Shown piece after piece: positions 11,764-22,891 of a stretch of 64,000 bases of DNA. The stretch covers positions 174,693,019 to 174,757,018 of the forward strand of contig NC_133769.1 in assembly GCF_003597395.2 (NCBI RefSeq), read 5' to 3'. The notes beneath the pieces are model-generated. The model saw nothing but the letters and a program-made list of their open reading frames with translations. It did not search any database and was not told the origin of the DNA. The DNA is from Chelonoidis abingdonii (Eukaryota > Chordata > Testudines > Testudinidae). A program made the position numbers and the translations under genes. Every line of letters begins with the position of its first letter. Positions within the stretch are counted from its first letter, which is position 1.

Positions 11764-12522
11764 TAGGGTTACCAGGCATCCAGTTCTTGACTGGAACTTG
11801 TGGTTGTAAAGGGACCCTGGCAGCTGACCGGGCCGCTAAAAGTCTGGCTGGCCACCCACAGTGGGGCAGGCGGACAAGCTTCATGCCTGGCTCCACACAA
11901 CTCCTGGGAAGAGAGTGGCAAGTCCCTCTAGGCAGCTCCTAGGCACAGGGGCAGCCACAGGGCTCCCACTGCCCCCACCCCAAGCTCCAGCTCCACAGCT
12001 CAGATTGGCCAGGAACTGCGGCCAATGGGCGCTGCGGGGATGGCACCTGCAGGCAGGGGCCGTGTGCAGAGCCACTGGGCTGCCCCTGCACCTAGGAGCT
12101 ATGCAGAGGGATATGCTGCCCGCTTCAGGTAGCTGCCTGAAGCGAAGCAGAGCCTGGAGCCCACATCCTCTTCCGACCCCAACTCCTGCCCCACCCCTCA
12201 GCCTGGAGCTGCCTCCTGCACCCCAAGCCCCTCATCTCTAATCCCACCCCAGAGCGCAAATCCCCTCCTGCACCATCCTGGAGCCCCCTCCCACACTTCA
12301 AACCCCTCCTCCCTCCCCGGAGCCTCCTCCTGCACAGCAAACCTCTCATCTTCAGCCTCACCCCAGAACCTCATCTCCTCCCATACCCCTACCCCTGGCC
12401 AGCCTGGTGAAAATGAGCAAGTGAACAAGGGTAGGGGAGAGTGAGCTACAGAGGGAGGGAGGATGGAGTGAGTAGGGGGCGGGAGCCTTTGGTTTTCTGC
12501 AAATAGCAAGTTGGCAACCCTA
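11764..12522. mobile_element. Non-autonomous hAT element, 759 bp
   Basis: Ends TAGGGTTACC and GGCAACCCTA are inverted (one mismatch) and flanked by a perfect 8-bp duplication GCACCGCT at 11756-11763 and 12523-12530. The interior is GC-rich and holds a local palindrome around CAGGAACTGCGGCCAATGGG, then cytosine-rich sub-repeats (CCTCCTGCACCCCAAGCCCC type). Overlapping open frames on both strands are a consequence of GC-rich composition. No transposase is present. Confidence 0.92.
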
Positions 12523-12530
12523 GCACCGCT

Positions 12531-14620
12531 GGCCTAGAACCAACCCTGACCAAAGGGGAGCTTAAAAACACAACCAGTGTTGGGATCCAAACACAGCAAC
12601 TTGGTGAATGTCCAGCAGGGGGACCATGACCAGAGCTGTCCTAACAGCTGCACAAAAAAAACAATTGATTAGAGGATGAAAGAAAGAAAGGGATAAAGGA
12701 GGCAGCAACTTGTTCCTCTGCTTTCTCCTCCTGTTGCAGAAGTTCTTGGGGCCTTTACCAGGACTTGGTATATGATACTACTCTGATGTATTGAGGGTTT
12801 TTCTGTGACACCAGTAACATCAGTCATTGTATTACATCTGAGAAAATCAACTCCAAAAGGTTACTTGGAAACTATTCATTCAGATTTTCATTAGTGCAAG
12901 AGAGCAATTTTTCTGAAGAGCTGTCCCCTTGTATGACAAATAAAAATCAGCACTGTTTATAGTGTTCATCTCGTTCTCCTTCCATCTGCCATGGCTGGAA
13001 ATAGGCTCTGAGGCCTCTTGAGGGGACACGCAATAGGAGGGCTTGCTCAGCGGCACGCTGGCCAAAGTTGCTTGTGGGTGTGTTTTTTTTTTTTTTTTAG
13101 CCAATTTGAAAGGCATGTCAAGGCAGATGCTTTTTTCCAATTAGCTGGAAAGGCAGGCAATTTGGTTTCACTCTGCTGAATCCAATCTGCAGGATTGACA
13201 GCATGTCTTGAATAGATGCCTCCAGTAGATAATTAGAGCAATGTAACATGAGCACTGCATGAATTAACATTTGCACTCGCATGAATATTCAGTGCTGTAG
13301 CATTTTTGGTGGTGCAGGTCATTTTCAGTGATTAGCAGGGCTTCCTATTAGGGGCTTGTAACATATTGATTGGTACAAAATGGGACCAATTAGAGAATTA
13401 TAAAAGGTCCAGAGGGTCAGAGATTAGCTGTTTATTGTTAATATTTATAGCTTTCCAATAAACAAAGACCCAGAACCTACATTGCTCTGTCCAATTTGAC
13501 AGAAGATGATGGGCCTTTTTTGGTTGTTAAAAGAAATTACATGTTTCGTTTTACTATAAAGAGGAGGAGTATTGCTGGATTTCTTTGAATTTTTACTCTC
13601 TCACTTTGTCTGCTGAGGTTAATAAAAGGATGTTATGTTCCAGGTATTAATAAAAAACAAAGAAAATCATTAGTCCAGCCAAGCTTGACTACTATTGTAA
13701 TAAAAATACACAATTAGATTTGCACAGCAGATGACTGCATAAAATATTGATTTATTGCCTTATTTACCTTCACCCAAGAATTTCATAGCTATGGGGTCAT
13801 TAATAAATATAAATCTCAGGGGAAAGACCAAACCAAAACATGGAAATGTGTTCAGATCTAACCCAAGGCAAGGTGAATTCAGGTTTGATACTAGCTCTTT
13901 GCCCAATTAATATGTGATAAAGACAGAAAGGAGTGAAAAAACATTTCCTAATAACTGTAAGATGTGGCTTGCCTCCTGATTTACCCTTCTACATATATTT
14001 AATTGATTTATGACATTGCCTCTCATAAATCACTAGGTGTACTTACAGTATCGTTAAAGAAACAGTGTAACTCATCTACACTGGCAAAAATGGTTGATAA
14101 TATTCTAAAAGAACCCACCCTCTCTTTTTATAAAAAGTTCTCCCTCCTTCAGTTCTTCCCTGCAGAAGAAGCTGATGTGAATGATAGGCCCTTGCTCTGT
14201 GCTGGACAAGGGGAGATGTTTGTGGTAAAGACAAGGGCTTGTAAATAAGAACATCCTGTGAGAAATTTTGGAGAGACAAAGTAAAATCCTCAGCCGACAC
14301 CCAATCTAAGGACAGTCAAGTCAAGTTCCTCAGCTGGGGAGGAAGAGAAGCAATCTGTAACATGGCTATGACTCAACATTCTTTATGGGTTAAAAGTGAC
14401 ACCTTAGTTGTTCAGGAAATTAAGTGAAGCTAATGAAGTCCATGGAACCGGGGCTGAGTGTAATCAGTCTGACTTCATCCTATTAGGTGCTAAGTGCTCT
14501 TACATGCTACTGAAGGCAATGGCAGTTGAGAGCACTCTGTACCTTGTAGGACTGAGTCCTCTGTAGGGTCATTTCTTGATATTCTGATGCCACCTCATTT
14601 ACTTTCTTTAATTTACCTAT
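12531..14620. other. Repeat-poor AT-rich DNA with a conserved-element look
   Basis: No gene was found. A poly-T run at 13083-13099 interrupts otherwise complex sequence. The part at 13140-13860 has dense TAAT/ATTA motifs (GATAATTAGAGCAATG, GCATGAATTAACATTTGC, TCGCATGAATATTCAG), an octamer-like ATGAATAT and no repeat signature. This is typical of, but not proof of, conserved non-coding elements. Confidence 0.35.
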
Positions 14621-14883
14621 GCTATGTACACACTACAGCTTATGTCGGTATACATTATGTTGCTCAGGGATGTAATATGTCACTCAGAGGGGTAGCTTAA
14701 GTTACACTGACCGAAGCACCAGTGTGGACAGTGCTATGTCTGCTAACCTTAACCCTAGCTATTGCCATTTGCGGGGGCTGGAGAAATTAAGTCAGTGAGA
14801 GAGCTCTGTCCTGTGGGATTACAGCATTTGCATTCATAGCAGTGCAGCTGCACTCCTGTAAGCTCTGTAGTGCACCCATAGCC
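14621..14883. mobile_element. MITE, about 263 bp
   Basis: The left end GCTATGTACACACTACAGCTTA is inverted relative to the right end AAGCTCTGTAGTGCACCCATAGCC. Further inside, TTATGTCGGTATACATTATG and the TCACTCAGAGGGGTAGC block keep the fold-back order. No transposase. The target duplication was not resolved; the end type suggests a Harbinger-related family. Confidence 0.65.
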
Positions 14884-15882
14884 TCTGATGGAAAGCTCTT
14901 TGGGGCAGAGGCACTCCTTTTGTTTGGTGGGTGTAAAGCAGCTAGCACAAGGGGGTGTTGGCCTATGACTGGAGCTCCAAAGCAATTTTATTATCCCAAT
15001 AATAAAGTGGGAGAAGAATACTTTCACTGGCACATGGCGTTAGCTACACTTTGTCAACAACAATTTTTATTTAAATCAACATACAAACATTATAGCGTAT
15101 AGTTCTCCACAAGTGTCTGTAGAAATAAAATCCTATCCATCTATATATCGCTGTAGCGATTACTTTCTTAATATATTGAGTCCTGTTTGGAGTCTTTTTT
15201 TTTTTTTTAATCTGACCCAAATTTGGTTGATAGATTTCAGTGCTCTGTGAAATCTATCAAATGCATCTTAAAATTTTTCCTTCCTTTTGAAGGTGGCACT
15301 GTTATTTTCAATAAGAGATGGACAAATCTAATGGAATTTGCAAAATAAATTCTGGATTCCCAAAGCTAATTAGATTTCTCAAACTGTTTCTCCCCATGTA
15401 ATTTAAATGTATGTTTTTCCCCAAACATGACTTCAGATCTACGCACAAGTTGCCGACTGATGTATTGGTTTCTAATTACATGGGTGAGTAGGACGGGACC
15501 AACTGTTTTCCTTTATTTTTGGAATTATTTTCTGTTAGAACTGTTGGCAAGAAGGTGCCCTGTTTGTAGCCTCTAGGCACAACTGAAATATAATTAAATA
15601 ATAACAGCAAAGTCAGGCACTTGCTGATAGATAACCTATCACTCTTTGATAACAAGCAGGGATTCCCAACTTTCACTCTTGGGACTTATAGGCAAGACTA
15701 ATACAGTGTAGCAAGGCTCCCAGTTTACATGGCAGAGTTCTGCAGTGTAATGCAGCAATGTTAGTTGACTACACATCTCTTAAACTGGAGGGAGTTGCTT
15801 GCCAGAGGAGGCATATGTCATGAAAGCTCTTGAGCCCTCACAGAGCAGAGCTCCAAACCTGCATGGGAATGCATCTCCCATG
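14884..15882. other. No gene or recognised repeat
   Basis: AT-rich DNA with short T runs (15197-15210). Small open frames at 14842-15102 and 15476-15676 have no motif support. Confidence 0.4.
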
Positions 15883-16303
15883 CAGGGCCGGTGCAAGGAA
15901 GTTTCGTGCCCTAGGCAAAACTTTCACCTTGCGCCCACCCTCCCGCAGCCCTGCGGCAGCTTCCCGCCCCCCACCCTAAAGCACCTTCCCCCCTGCCCTG
16001 AGGCTCCCCCTGCCACAGCAGCTCCCCACCCCCTGGGGAGCCATGCAGTACCTCCCCACCCCAGCTAACCTCTGCTCCGCATCCTCACCGAGACCCTGCT
16101 CTAATTCTCCTCCCAGGCTGCGGCCCCAAACAGCTGATTTGTGCTGCAAGCCTGGCAGGCAGGAGAAGTGGAGCAGTGACCGTGCGCTTGAGGAGGAACT
16201 GCTGTAAAAAAAAAAAAAATTGGGGGGCACTGCTTTTTGGTGCCCTCAAATCTTGGCACCCTAGGCAATTGCCTAGTTCGCCTTAATGGTAGCACTGGCC
16301 CTG
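15883..16303. mobile_element. Non-autonomous hAT element, 421 bp
   Basis: It starts CAGGGCCGGTGC and ends GCACTGGCCCTG, inverted copies with one mismatch. The flanks CTCCCATG (15875-15882) and CGCCCATG (16304-16311) match at 7 of 8 bases, as expected for an aged hAT duplication. The interior includes TGCCCTAGGCAAAAC near the left and CACCCTAGGCAATTGCCTAG near the right, extending the fold-back, plus C-rich tracts and an A run at 16206-16219. Confidence 0.9.
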
Positions 16304-16582
16304 CGCCCATGCTGCTGAGAAAAGCACATGCCATGCAGAGCTCCTTAAGCCTCATTGGAATGAATGCAGATCCACTCTTGCAAAGTTAAGAATGTCTAGA
16401 TAGCAGCCACCTTCTCCTGCAAACTCATCCTGTCCTTTCAAGGCTGTGTTTCAGTCCCCTCAGCCAGCCATGCAGTGTGACTATTGCCAGCACCAAGCAT
16501 TCAAAAATTGAGATTTGGCTTAAAAAGCATGGGATTCTTTAAAAAATGGTAAATGTTGGCCTCTGTTTATTTGCCTTGTGGT

Positions 16583-16929
16583 CATAGGCGCCAACTTTTC
16601 CTGGTGCCAGTGGGTGCTCGCACCCTCCCGGCCCCCATTCCAACCTTTTCTCCAAAGTCCCTGCCCTAACTCCACCCCCTCCCTGCCTCTACTGGACCCC
16701 TTTCCCAAATCCCTGCCCCAGCCCCGCCTATTCCCCAAGTGCACCGCGTTCCCCGTCCTCCACCCTCCCTTCCAGCACTTGCCGCCGCGAAACAGTTGTT
16801 TCACGGCGGCAAGCACTGGGAGCTAGGGGAGGAGCAGCGCGCTCAGGGGAGGAGGTAGAGACAGAGCGGAGGTGGAGGTGAGCTGGGGCAGGGAGCTGCT
16901 AATTTTTCCCCACTGAATTGGCGCCTATA
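16583..16929. mobile_element. Non-autonomous hAT element with internal hairpin, 347 bp
   Basis: Ends CATAGGCGCCAA and TTGGCGCCTATA are inverted repeats, flanked by a perfect 8-bp duplication CTTGTGGT (16575-16582 and 16930-16937). A strong internal hairpin lies at 16772-16819: arms starting CCAGCACTTGCCGCCG pair with CGGCGGCAAGCACTGG around GAAACAGTTGTTTC. The rest is C-rich on the left and G-rich on the right. Confidence 0.93.
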
Positions 16930-16937
16930 CTTGTGGT

Positions 16938-17553
16938 TTCTGAGTCTTTAAGGTTGACTTTTTCAAGATTTTTCTCTCCATGTGTTCTCATACAGATTTC
17001 ACTAACCTTTTCAGTAGGTCTCTGCTGCCTGGAGCTTAAGCTGATCAAAGTAAGTGGCTAAATGGTTGTTACCTAAATATAGGGAAACAGAATTAATCCT
17101 TGTCCCCCCAAACCGCCTGGAGATTTAAACAATTGATTTTACATAGGAAACAAATTAAAACTTTGATAGCAGCATAAAGAATGCACTGAGCTCTTGATGC
17201 CAATTTATTTCAATTGCCCTTGAAAAGCAACCCCAGCATGTTAGAATGAGGTGTACTTGGTAGGTGATAGACATATGGGTTTACAATGTATATGAGGTGT
17301 TGCACTAAAGCAGCATTTGCAATAGCTTAGGGGAAGGCAACGCATCATAGCTTAAAGGTGTGAATATTAAACTCTGCATTCTGTTGAAATACATATTCCC
17401 TTTTCCAGACTGTTTTTAGTCAGAACCCTAACCCTAGCCTCAGGCCATCAACTGGCCAAGCCCTAACCATAACTCTGTACTTCCTCATAATGCCAGTTCT
17501 ATGGGCAGGTGGAGAGAAATGGAGACTAATGTAAAATACATGCCCACTACCAG
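16938..17553. other. No gene or recognised repeat
   Basis: Ordinary sequence. A short ACCCTAACCCTAGCC stretch near 17427 resembles two telomere-type units but is too short to mean anything. Confidence 0.4.
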
Positions 17554-17788
17554 CTCTGGGCAGTATCCGCTGGCTCCCTTGACACCTTTGAGGAGCAGTG
17601 GGTGCTGTCTGGGGTTCTCTGCTTGGTGTCCCCGTCAGGTTCCCTTTGTTTGACCCTTTGACTTTCACATCTGTCTCTGTTACATTTTTGGTTGTCCTCT
17701 GTAATTATTTGAGTTCCTGGACCTTGTGGATCCTCCCCACAGGCTGGGGAAAAGTTCTTTAGTACTTCCCACTTCCTGGGACCCAATA
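17554..17788 (+). repeat. 5'-truncated orphan retroposon, copy 1
   Basis: This piece matches 30786-31030: CTGGGCAG..TCC..CTGGCTCCCTTGA, GGAGCAGTGG, GGGGTTCTCTGCTTGGTGTCCC, TTTGACCCTTTGACT and a common 3' end CTTCC.GG.ACCCAATA. The other copy extends further 5', while both stop at the same 3' point. That is the pattern of a LINE or LINE-mobilised element. The class was not recognised. Confidence 0.6.
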
Positions 17789-18104
17789 TGACCAACACTT
17801 CTATTTCCTTGTAATCTTAATGATTGATTTTGACTTCTACTAAGTAGTGGTTTAAGCTGAAAGGTAGAATCCTGGGGCCTGGCTCCCCTCTCACTCACCT
17901 GTTTAACTCTTTGCTCCTGATCTGGTGTAAGTGAGAAGAAAATGAGGCTCATTGGCATACAACAAGAATCTTCTCCATCCCAACATACCGAGCTGGGCAT
18001 GGAAAAATGGTGGTTTTGTATGAACCGGTAGGAAAGTGATTACTTTGGAAATGACGCATAGTTTTCAAACAGCACATAAAAAGCCTGTGGAGTATAAATT
18101 AATG

Positions 18105-18198
18105 GATCAGATTCTGAAATCAGTGTCCTTGGCAAAAAATTGAAGCAACTCCACTGATTTCACTGGAAATACTTAGATGAGATCAGAATCTGGCCCAA
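18105..18198. repeat. Short palindromic repeat (GATCAGATTCTG type)
   Basis: GATCAGATTCTGA at the left is inverted as GATCAGAATCTGG at the right, with AACTCCACTGATTTCACTGG in the middle. It belongs to the set of roughly 100-bp fold-back repeats seen across the window. Confidence 0.6.
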
Positions 18199-18264
18199 TG
18201 GGGCTTTCTGCTGTACTCTGCTGCTAAAAACAAAATTATAAAGTCTGATAATTAACTTCCACAG

Positions 18265-18645
18265 GGAGCTGCTTACAGGCCTTTTAATGTGTGAAATTTC
18301 TGCCCAATGTGTTGGAGTATGATGAATGGATAATTTATTTCTGAAACTAGAATAGGTTCACTATTAAACTTTGACATAGGAAGAGCTGTAAATGAATCTA
18401 AAAAGATGTCAGAAGAAATCACATCAAATGAAGGCGACCATGTATGTCTAATAAAGAAATGGTGCTCCCCTCCTGCTGTTTAGATCTCATTAGCATGAAC
18501 GCGTTAATGGGAGATACTCGAATTGGTAGAAAAGTCCATCAAAAGAGTCACCTTTTAATGTAGGAGTTGATATGTGAGTTACCAAATCTTAGCTCACAAA
18601 TTAAGATAATTTAAAATTAATTATATTTTGAACACTTTGCATCAG
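18265..18645. other. Candidate conserved non-coding element
   Basis: AT-rich sequence with no repeat signature. It carries motif-dense stretches such as CTCATTAGCATGAACGCG with TTAATGGGAG beside it (about 18488-18513), ATGAATGGATAATTTATT and AAATTAATTATATTTTG. No open frame of note. The call rests only on composition and motif density. Confidence 0.3.
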
Positions 18646-18792
18646 ACATTCAGACCAAGACTTGAAAAATCAACAGCTGAAGTTCAGGCTTCTCAGTCCA
18701 TTTTTAAGCCCCTCTGTGTGTCACTGAAGTCAATGAGAGCACTTGTGTGCTTGGGACTTCCCAAAATTAGGCCACGCAAATCCTGATCCAAG

Positions 18793-18836
18793 GCCCACTG
18801 AAGTCAATGGAAAGACTCTCATTGACTTCAGTGGGC
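18793..18836. repeat. Perfect 17-bp inverted repeat (GCCCACTGAAGTCAATG)
   Basis: Arms at 18793-18809 and 18820-18836 are exact inverted copies with a 10-base loop. Flanks extend the theme (CTGAAGTCAATGAGAGCACTTG at about 18724). It is part of the dispersed palindromic family with a CACTGAAGTCAATGG core. Confidence 0.85.
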
Positions 18837-19069
18837 TTTGAGTCTGGCCTTTATTTAAATACTTATTGTATATTTAGGACCCTAACTTTAGACACTCTTT
18901 AGAAAATCTTGGCCTCTGTCTAGGTCCTTGTGCGATTCCGATCCTTGTAATAATTCTGGCACGTTTAAGGAGTTGTGTATACATACTGAAAATATGTTTT
19001 AAAGTCTGTCACTGACCAAACTGAAAAACAGGTTTCTTCCAAACAGGAGGTAAGATGTGTATCTCTAGG

Positions 19070-19745
19070 GAGCACCCCAGGGAATGAACCTCTGGGGCTT
19101 GCCCTGTCTCTGAGGGCAGACACTGAACTTCAGGAACATAAGAGGAACCCGCCCTGAACTGAGGAAATAATCAGACAGTAATGTAATTGATGACATTGAG
19201 GAAAACCGGATCCCTTCTCTGAGTGGAAGTACAGTAAAGGACCTTTGGGTGAGGTAGACTTATTTAGATAGGTTAGCCTTTAGTCTCTAGAAAGCATGTT
19301 CTGATTTTGTTCTGTATGTAACCTTTCGTTTCTATTATCCTTACTCACTATCTCTTAAATCTTAATCTTTGATGATAAAAGACTGATTGTTTTCACTATA
19401 AACATAACTCAGTGCTGAGAATTTATCCTGGGTTGAATCATTTAGGCTGGTGTGTGTTGTTCCCTTGGGGACAGCAAACCTTGGTACAACAGTGAGTGTT
19501 CAATGGATAAGGGGCTGAACGCTACAAGGGGATTCTTCAAAGGGACCCAGGGAGGGGTGTGTGCCTATTGTCAATCTGAAAGGGTAGGCATAGCCCTGAA
19601 GGGATTGTTTGGGTGGCCTAAAAGACTGGAGGTGTCAGGGAGCTGACACCCAGTTAAGCATAAACAGGTCATCTTCTGCTGGGGACGGGGGCAAAAGAGA
19701 AGGTGACTCACAGTCCTAAGCATCCCAATAAAGCCTCATGATACT
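19070..19745 (+). repeat. Probable LTR-like remnant
   Basis: The order CTCACTATCTCTTAAATC, TTAATCTTTGATGATAAAAG, CTCAGTGCTGAG (19345-19420) parallels the 8210-8300 region. A CCCAATAAAGCC polyadenylation-like signal lies at about 19725. The block has the promoter/terminator texture of LTR elements, but ends and duplication were not found, so the class is tentative. The 64-codon frame at 19452 has no recognisable domain. Confidence 0.4.
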
Positions 19746-20549
19746 GCACAAAATATATTCTACTTTTTTGTCAGTGTTAGCAGACTCTTAATTATTTATA
19801 ATGCTTCATAATCTACGAGCCAATGTACTGTCCTATATTTTTCAGAAATAATGAAATACAAGACCTCACTGTAGTATCTGCTATTAAATCTTTGAGAGAT
19901 GAGGAGAATCGACCAATTTTTTTTGGTTCAGATTTTAAAGTGGGTGATTTAGCAAAGTGCAGATTGGTGAGCTTTTACAGGACTTTTATTTGGTCTCATT
20001 TTAAAGGTTCTCTTTGTTATTTTTTAATTCTACTTCTCAGACAAAATCTACTGCATCCATTCCATGGCTTATTCTGGAGATGCTGGACCTAACCCAGCCC
20101 AGAAGCTGATGGCTTTACAGTTGGGATGAAGTAAACCCATTGTTTTTATTGAAACAGGAATACCAAGTGCTGTGATTCCCTCCAAAAGACTCAGGGCATG
20201 GCTACACTTGCAGATGTAGAGCGCTTTGAGGTAAGAGACTGCAGTAGGGAAAACACTTCAGTTTGTCCACACTGACAGCTGCAAGCGCACTGGTGTGGCC
20301 ATGTTTGTGGCACATGCAGCAGCATTGGGAGTGGTGCATTATGGGCAGCTATCCCACAGAGTACCTTTTCCCATTCTGGCACTGTGGCTCATGGGAAGTG
20401 GGGACAGGTGCCGGGCATTCTGGGTTCTGTTCCAAGGCCTTGTGATGCATCAGTTTGCATCCCAGCAATCCCTCTGCTTCTGTGCACACTTGGCACCATC
20501 TTTCAATGTTTTTTGTACTGCTCACTATCTTTCCTTTTGGTCTGCAGGA

Positions 20550-21791
20550 ATGGAGCCTGAACTGCTGAGAAATATGCTGACGAGTCTCACCAGCACGTCA
20601 CGTTTGGCAGTTGAGTTACTCCTTAAGATCCAAACTGACAGTGAGGACCCCGACTATGATATTGACTCGAGCAATGCATACGACACGAGATTGCTTGTGG
20701 CATTCACGGACATGTTCACCACCAAGGAACACCGCTTTTGGGCTCGGGAAGCAAGCGCTGAGTGGTGGGGTCACATCGTCCTGCAAGTCTCGGGATGACG
20801 AGCAGTGGCTGCAGAACTTTCGGATGAGAAAAGCCACTTTCATGGGACTGTGTGAGGAGCTCGCCCCCAACATGCGGTGCTAGGACATGAGATTGAGAGC
20901 TTCCATGACGGTAGAGAAGCGGGTGGCTATTACAATCTGGAAGCTGGCAATTCCACACTGCTACCAATCAGTCGCTAACCAGTTTGGAGTGGGAAAGTCA
21001 ACTGTTGGAATTGTGTTAATGCAAATTTGCAGGGCCATTAATCACATCCTGCTCAGAAGAACCATGACTCTGAGTAACATGCATGACATTGTGGCTGGCT
21101 TTGCACAAATGGGTTTCCCTAATTGCAGAAGGTGATAGATGGGAGACACATTCCAATTTTGGCACCAGCTCACCTAGCCTCTGAGTACATTAATCGGAAG
21201 GGGTATTTCTCTATGGTTCTCCAGGCATTTGTGGATCACCATGGGAATTTCATTGACATTAACGCAGGCTGGCCTGGAAAGGTGCATGACACACACATCT
21301 TTCAAAACACTGGCCTGTTCAGGAACCTGCAAGCCAGGACTTTTTTCCCAGACCAGAAGATCACCATAGGGGAAGTCAAAATATCCATTGTGATCCTTGG
21401 AGACCCTGTTTACCCTCTAATGCTGTGGCTTATGAAACCCTACACAGGGAGCCTTGACAGCAGCAAGAAGAGGTTAAACAACATCCTGAGCCGGTGCAGA
21501 ACGACTGTGGAGTATGCTTTTGGCCATTTAAAGGGCTGCTGGCACTCTCTGTATGGAAAGCTGGAACTGGCCAATGACCGCATCCTCGCTGTTATAGCTC
21601 GGTGCTGTACCCTCCACAACATTTGTGAAGGGAAGGGTGAAAGATTGACTCAGGCATGGAACTTGGAGGCTCAACACCTGGAGGCTGAATTTGCACAGCC
21701 AGAGAGCAGGGCTAGTAGAGAGGCCCAGTACAGGGCTGCAAGGATTAGGGATGCGTTGAGGGAGCAATTTGAGGCTGAAAACCAGCAGTAA
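20550..21791 (+). pseudogene. HARBI1-like DDE nuclease, broken by two frameshifts and a stop
   Basis: It would cut and join DNA at the transposon ends. The start is the ATG at 20550 (MEPELLRNML), just after a TCTGCAG acceptor-like site. The frame runs to about 20795, shifts, and continues as DDEQWLQNFRMRKATFMGLC. It meets a TAG at 20881-20883, probably a former Gln codon, then reads VEKRVAITIWKLA..GVGKSTVG (helix-turn-helix-like) to 21125, shifts again and stays open to 21791. The DDE catalytic residues all survive: Asp in VIDGRHIPI (21138-21140), Asp in LGDPVYPL (21402-21404) and Glu in VEYAFGHLKGCW (21510-21512). Total span is about 414 codons, normal for the family. An AATAAA lies at 21916-21921. 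The gene converges with the SANT-like gene on -. Confidence 0.92.
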
Positions 21792-21915
21792 TGTCTGGTG
21801 CCCTGCACGGGAGTGAAGTGCAGTGGTTCCAATGTTAGTAGGAATCTGTGTTTGCTACGCTGACTTGCAGTGCCTGTTGCTTTCCTGGGCTAAGGTATCT
21901 TTTACTCTATGCAAT

Positions 21916-21953
21916 AATAAAGAATGTTTTCAAAGCCAAAGAATCTTTTTATT
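21916..21953. terminator. Facing polyadenylation signals of the two Harbinger genes
   Basis: AATAAA on + at 21916-21921 serves the nuclease gene. TTTATT at 21948-21953 is AATAAA on - for the SANT-like gene, whose last codon is near 22017. Because each signal lies beyond the other's end, the two transcripts would overlap tail to tail by some tens of bases. Confidence 0.7.
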
Positions 21954-22016
21954 GAAAAGAAACACAACTGCTTGGGAAACAGAAAGGGCAAGGGGGTGGG
22001 GTGGGGAATGGTACAA

Positions 22017-22558
22017 TCACCGATTTGTATATGTCTTGTTTTCATACTTAGTCTTCCTGTCTGGAGTGCTGTGCAATGAGTGCTGCACTTCAGGCTGGCT
22101 ATAATGCATGGTGATGGGGGTTGAGTGCAGTGGATAAGGGCCGGGTGGTGAAGCTACAGGTGCTGGAGGCAGATGGTGGTGATAAGAATCTGGATGTTGA
22201 GGAAGGGGGGTTGAAGCTGACATGGGGCACAAGGGAAAGAGTTCTGGGACAAGGGTTGCAGCGGGGGCAGATGCGGTAGGGCTCTGTCTGCATGGCTATA
22301 AGTGCCTGGATTGAGTCCATTTGGTGCTCCATGATGCTTATCAGCTGATCTGTGCTTTGCTGCCGGAGCTCTGCGCTTTTGTGCCAGTGATCCTTTCTGC
22401 TGGTGGATCCTCCACTCCTGAACTTTTAGATTCTCATTAAGGGACTGCTGCATTAATTCAGACAGCATGTCTTTTTCTGCTTTTACATGGCCTCTTCCTA
22501 ATTCTTTGGGCTCTTTCGGCCGGTGAGAACACAGATGGCTGAGATCGCAAGGTTGCAT
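22017..22558 (-). pseudogene. Harbinger Myb/SANT-like protein, exon 2 (C-terminal part)
   Basis: This is the second exon of the DNA-binding partner encoded by Harbinger elements. The acceptor reads TTTTGCCTTTACAG with AG at 22560-22559. The exon includes a stretch EKDMLSELMQQSLNENLKVQ, typical of the coiled C-terminal half, then a Pro/His/Gln-rich tail (QPLSQNSFPCAP; QHPDSYHHHLPPAPVASP; YPLHSTPITMHYSQPEVQ) ending at the stop near 22017. Parts of the tail lie in different frames (boundaries about 22400 and 22230), so it holds at least two frameshifts. In the family this protein helps the nuclease enter the nucleus and bind the ends; that role is established for Harbinger, not shown here. Confidence 0.85.
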
Positions 22559-22891
22559 CTGTAAAGGCAAAATGCAACACTTAACAGAACCAACATTGTT
22601 CACACCAGACAGAGCAATGATTCCCCTGTACTTAAGGGCAAGCACAGTCTACACAATAGCATAATTTGCCTGTGCCGAAGTGAGCGGACATAACCCACGG
22701 GAGCCCCAAAATGGTGAGTAAGCACAGGGTCAAGGCGGACTGATTGTTTCACAGTTGTGCTGTCCTCTGGGTTTCTGTGCCTTGAGGAGAGCCAACAGCT
22801 GCAGGGGGGCCCCTATACTGAACACTGTCCCCATATTCTGCTTCTGCCCTGACCCATATGCAGCTTGCCTGTGTGCAGCAATTGTCCCGCC

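Noticed and set aside
11861..12241. 126-codon Pro/Ala-rich frame
   Set aside because: Inside the hAT at 11764-12522; low complexity and open in other frames too.
17420..17440. Telomere-like CCCTAA units
   Set aside because: Only two imperfect units; far too short for an interstitial telomere.
20295..20549. Upstream extension of the Harbinger nuclease frame
   Set aside because: The family start MEP.. fits the ATG at 20550; the upstream part is TIR-proximal untranslated sequence that happens to be open.
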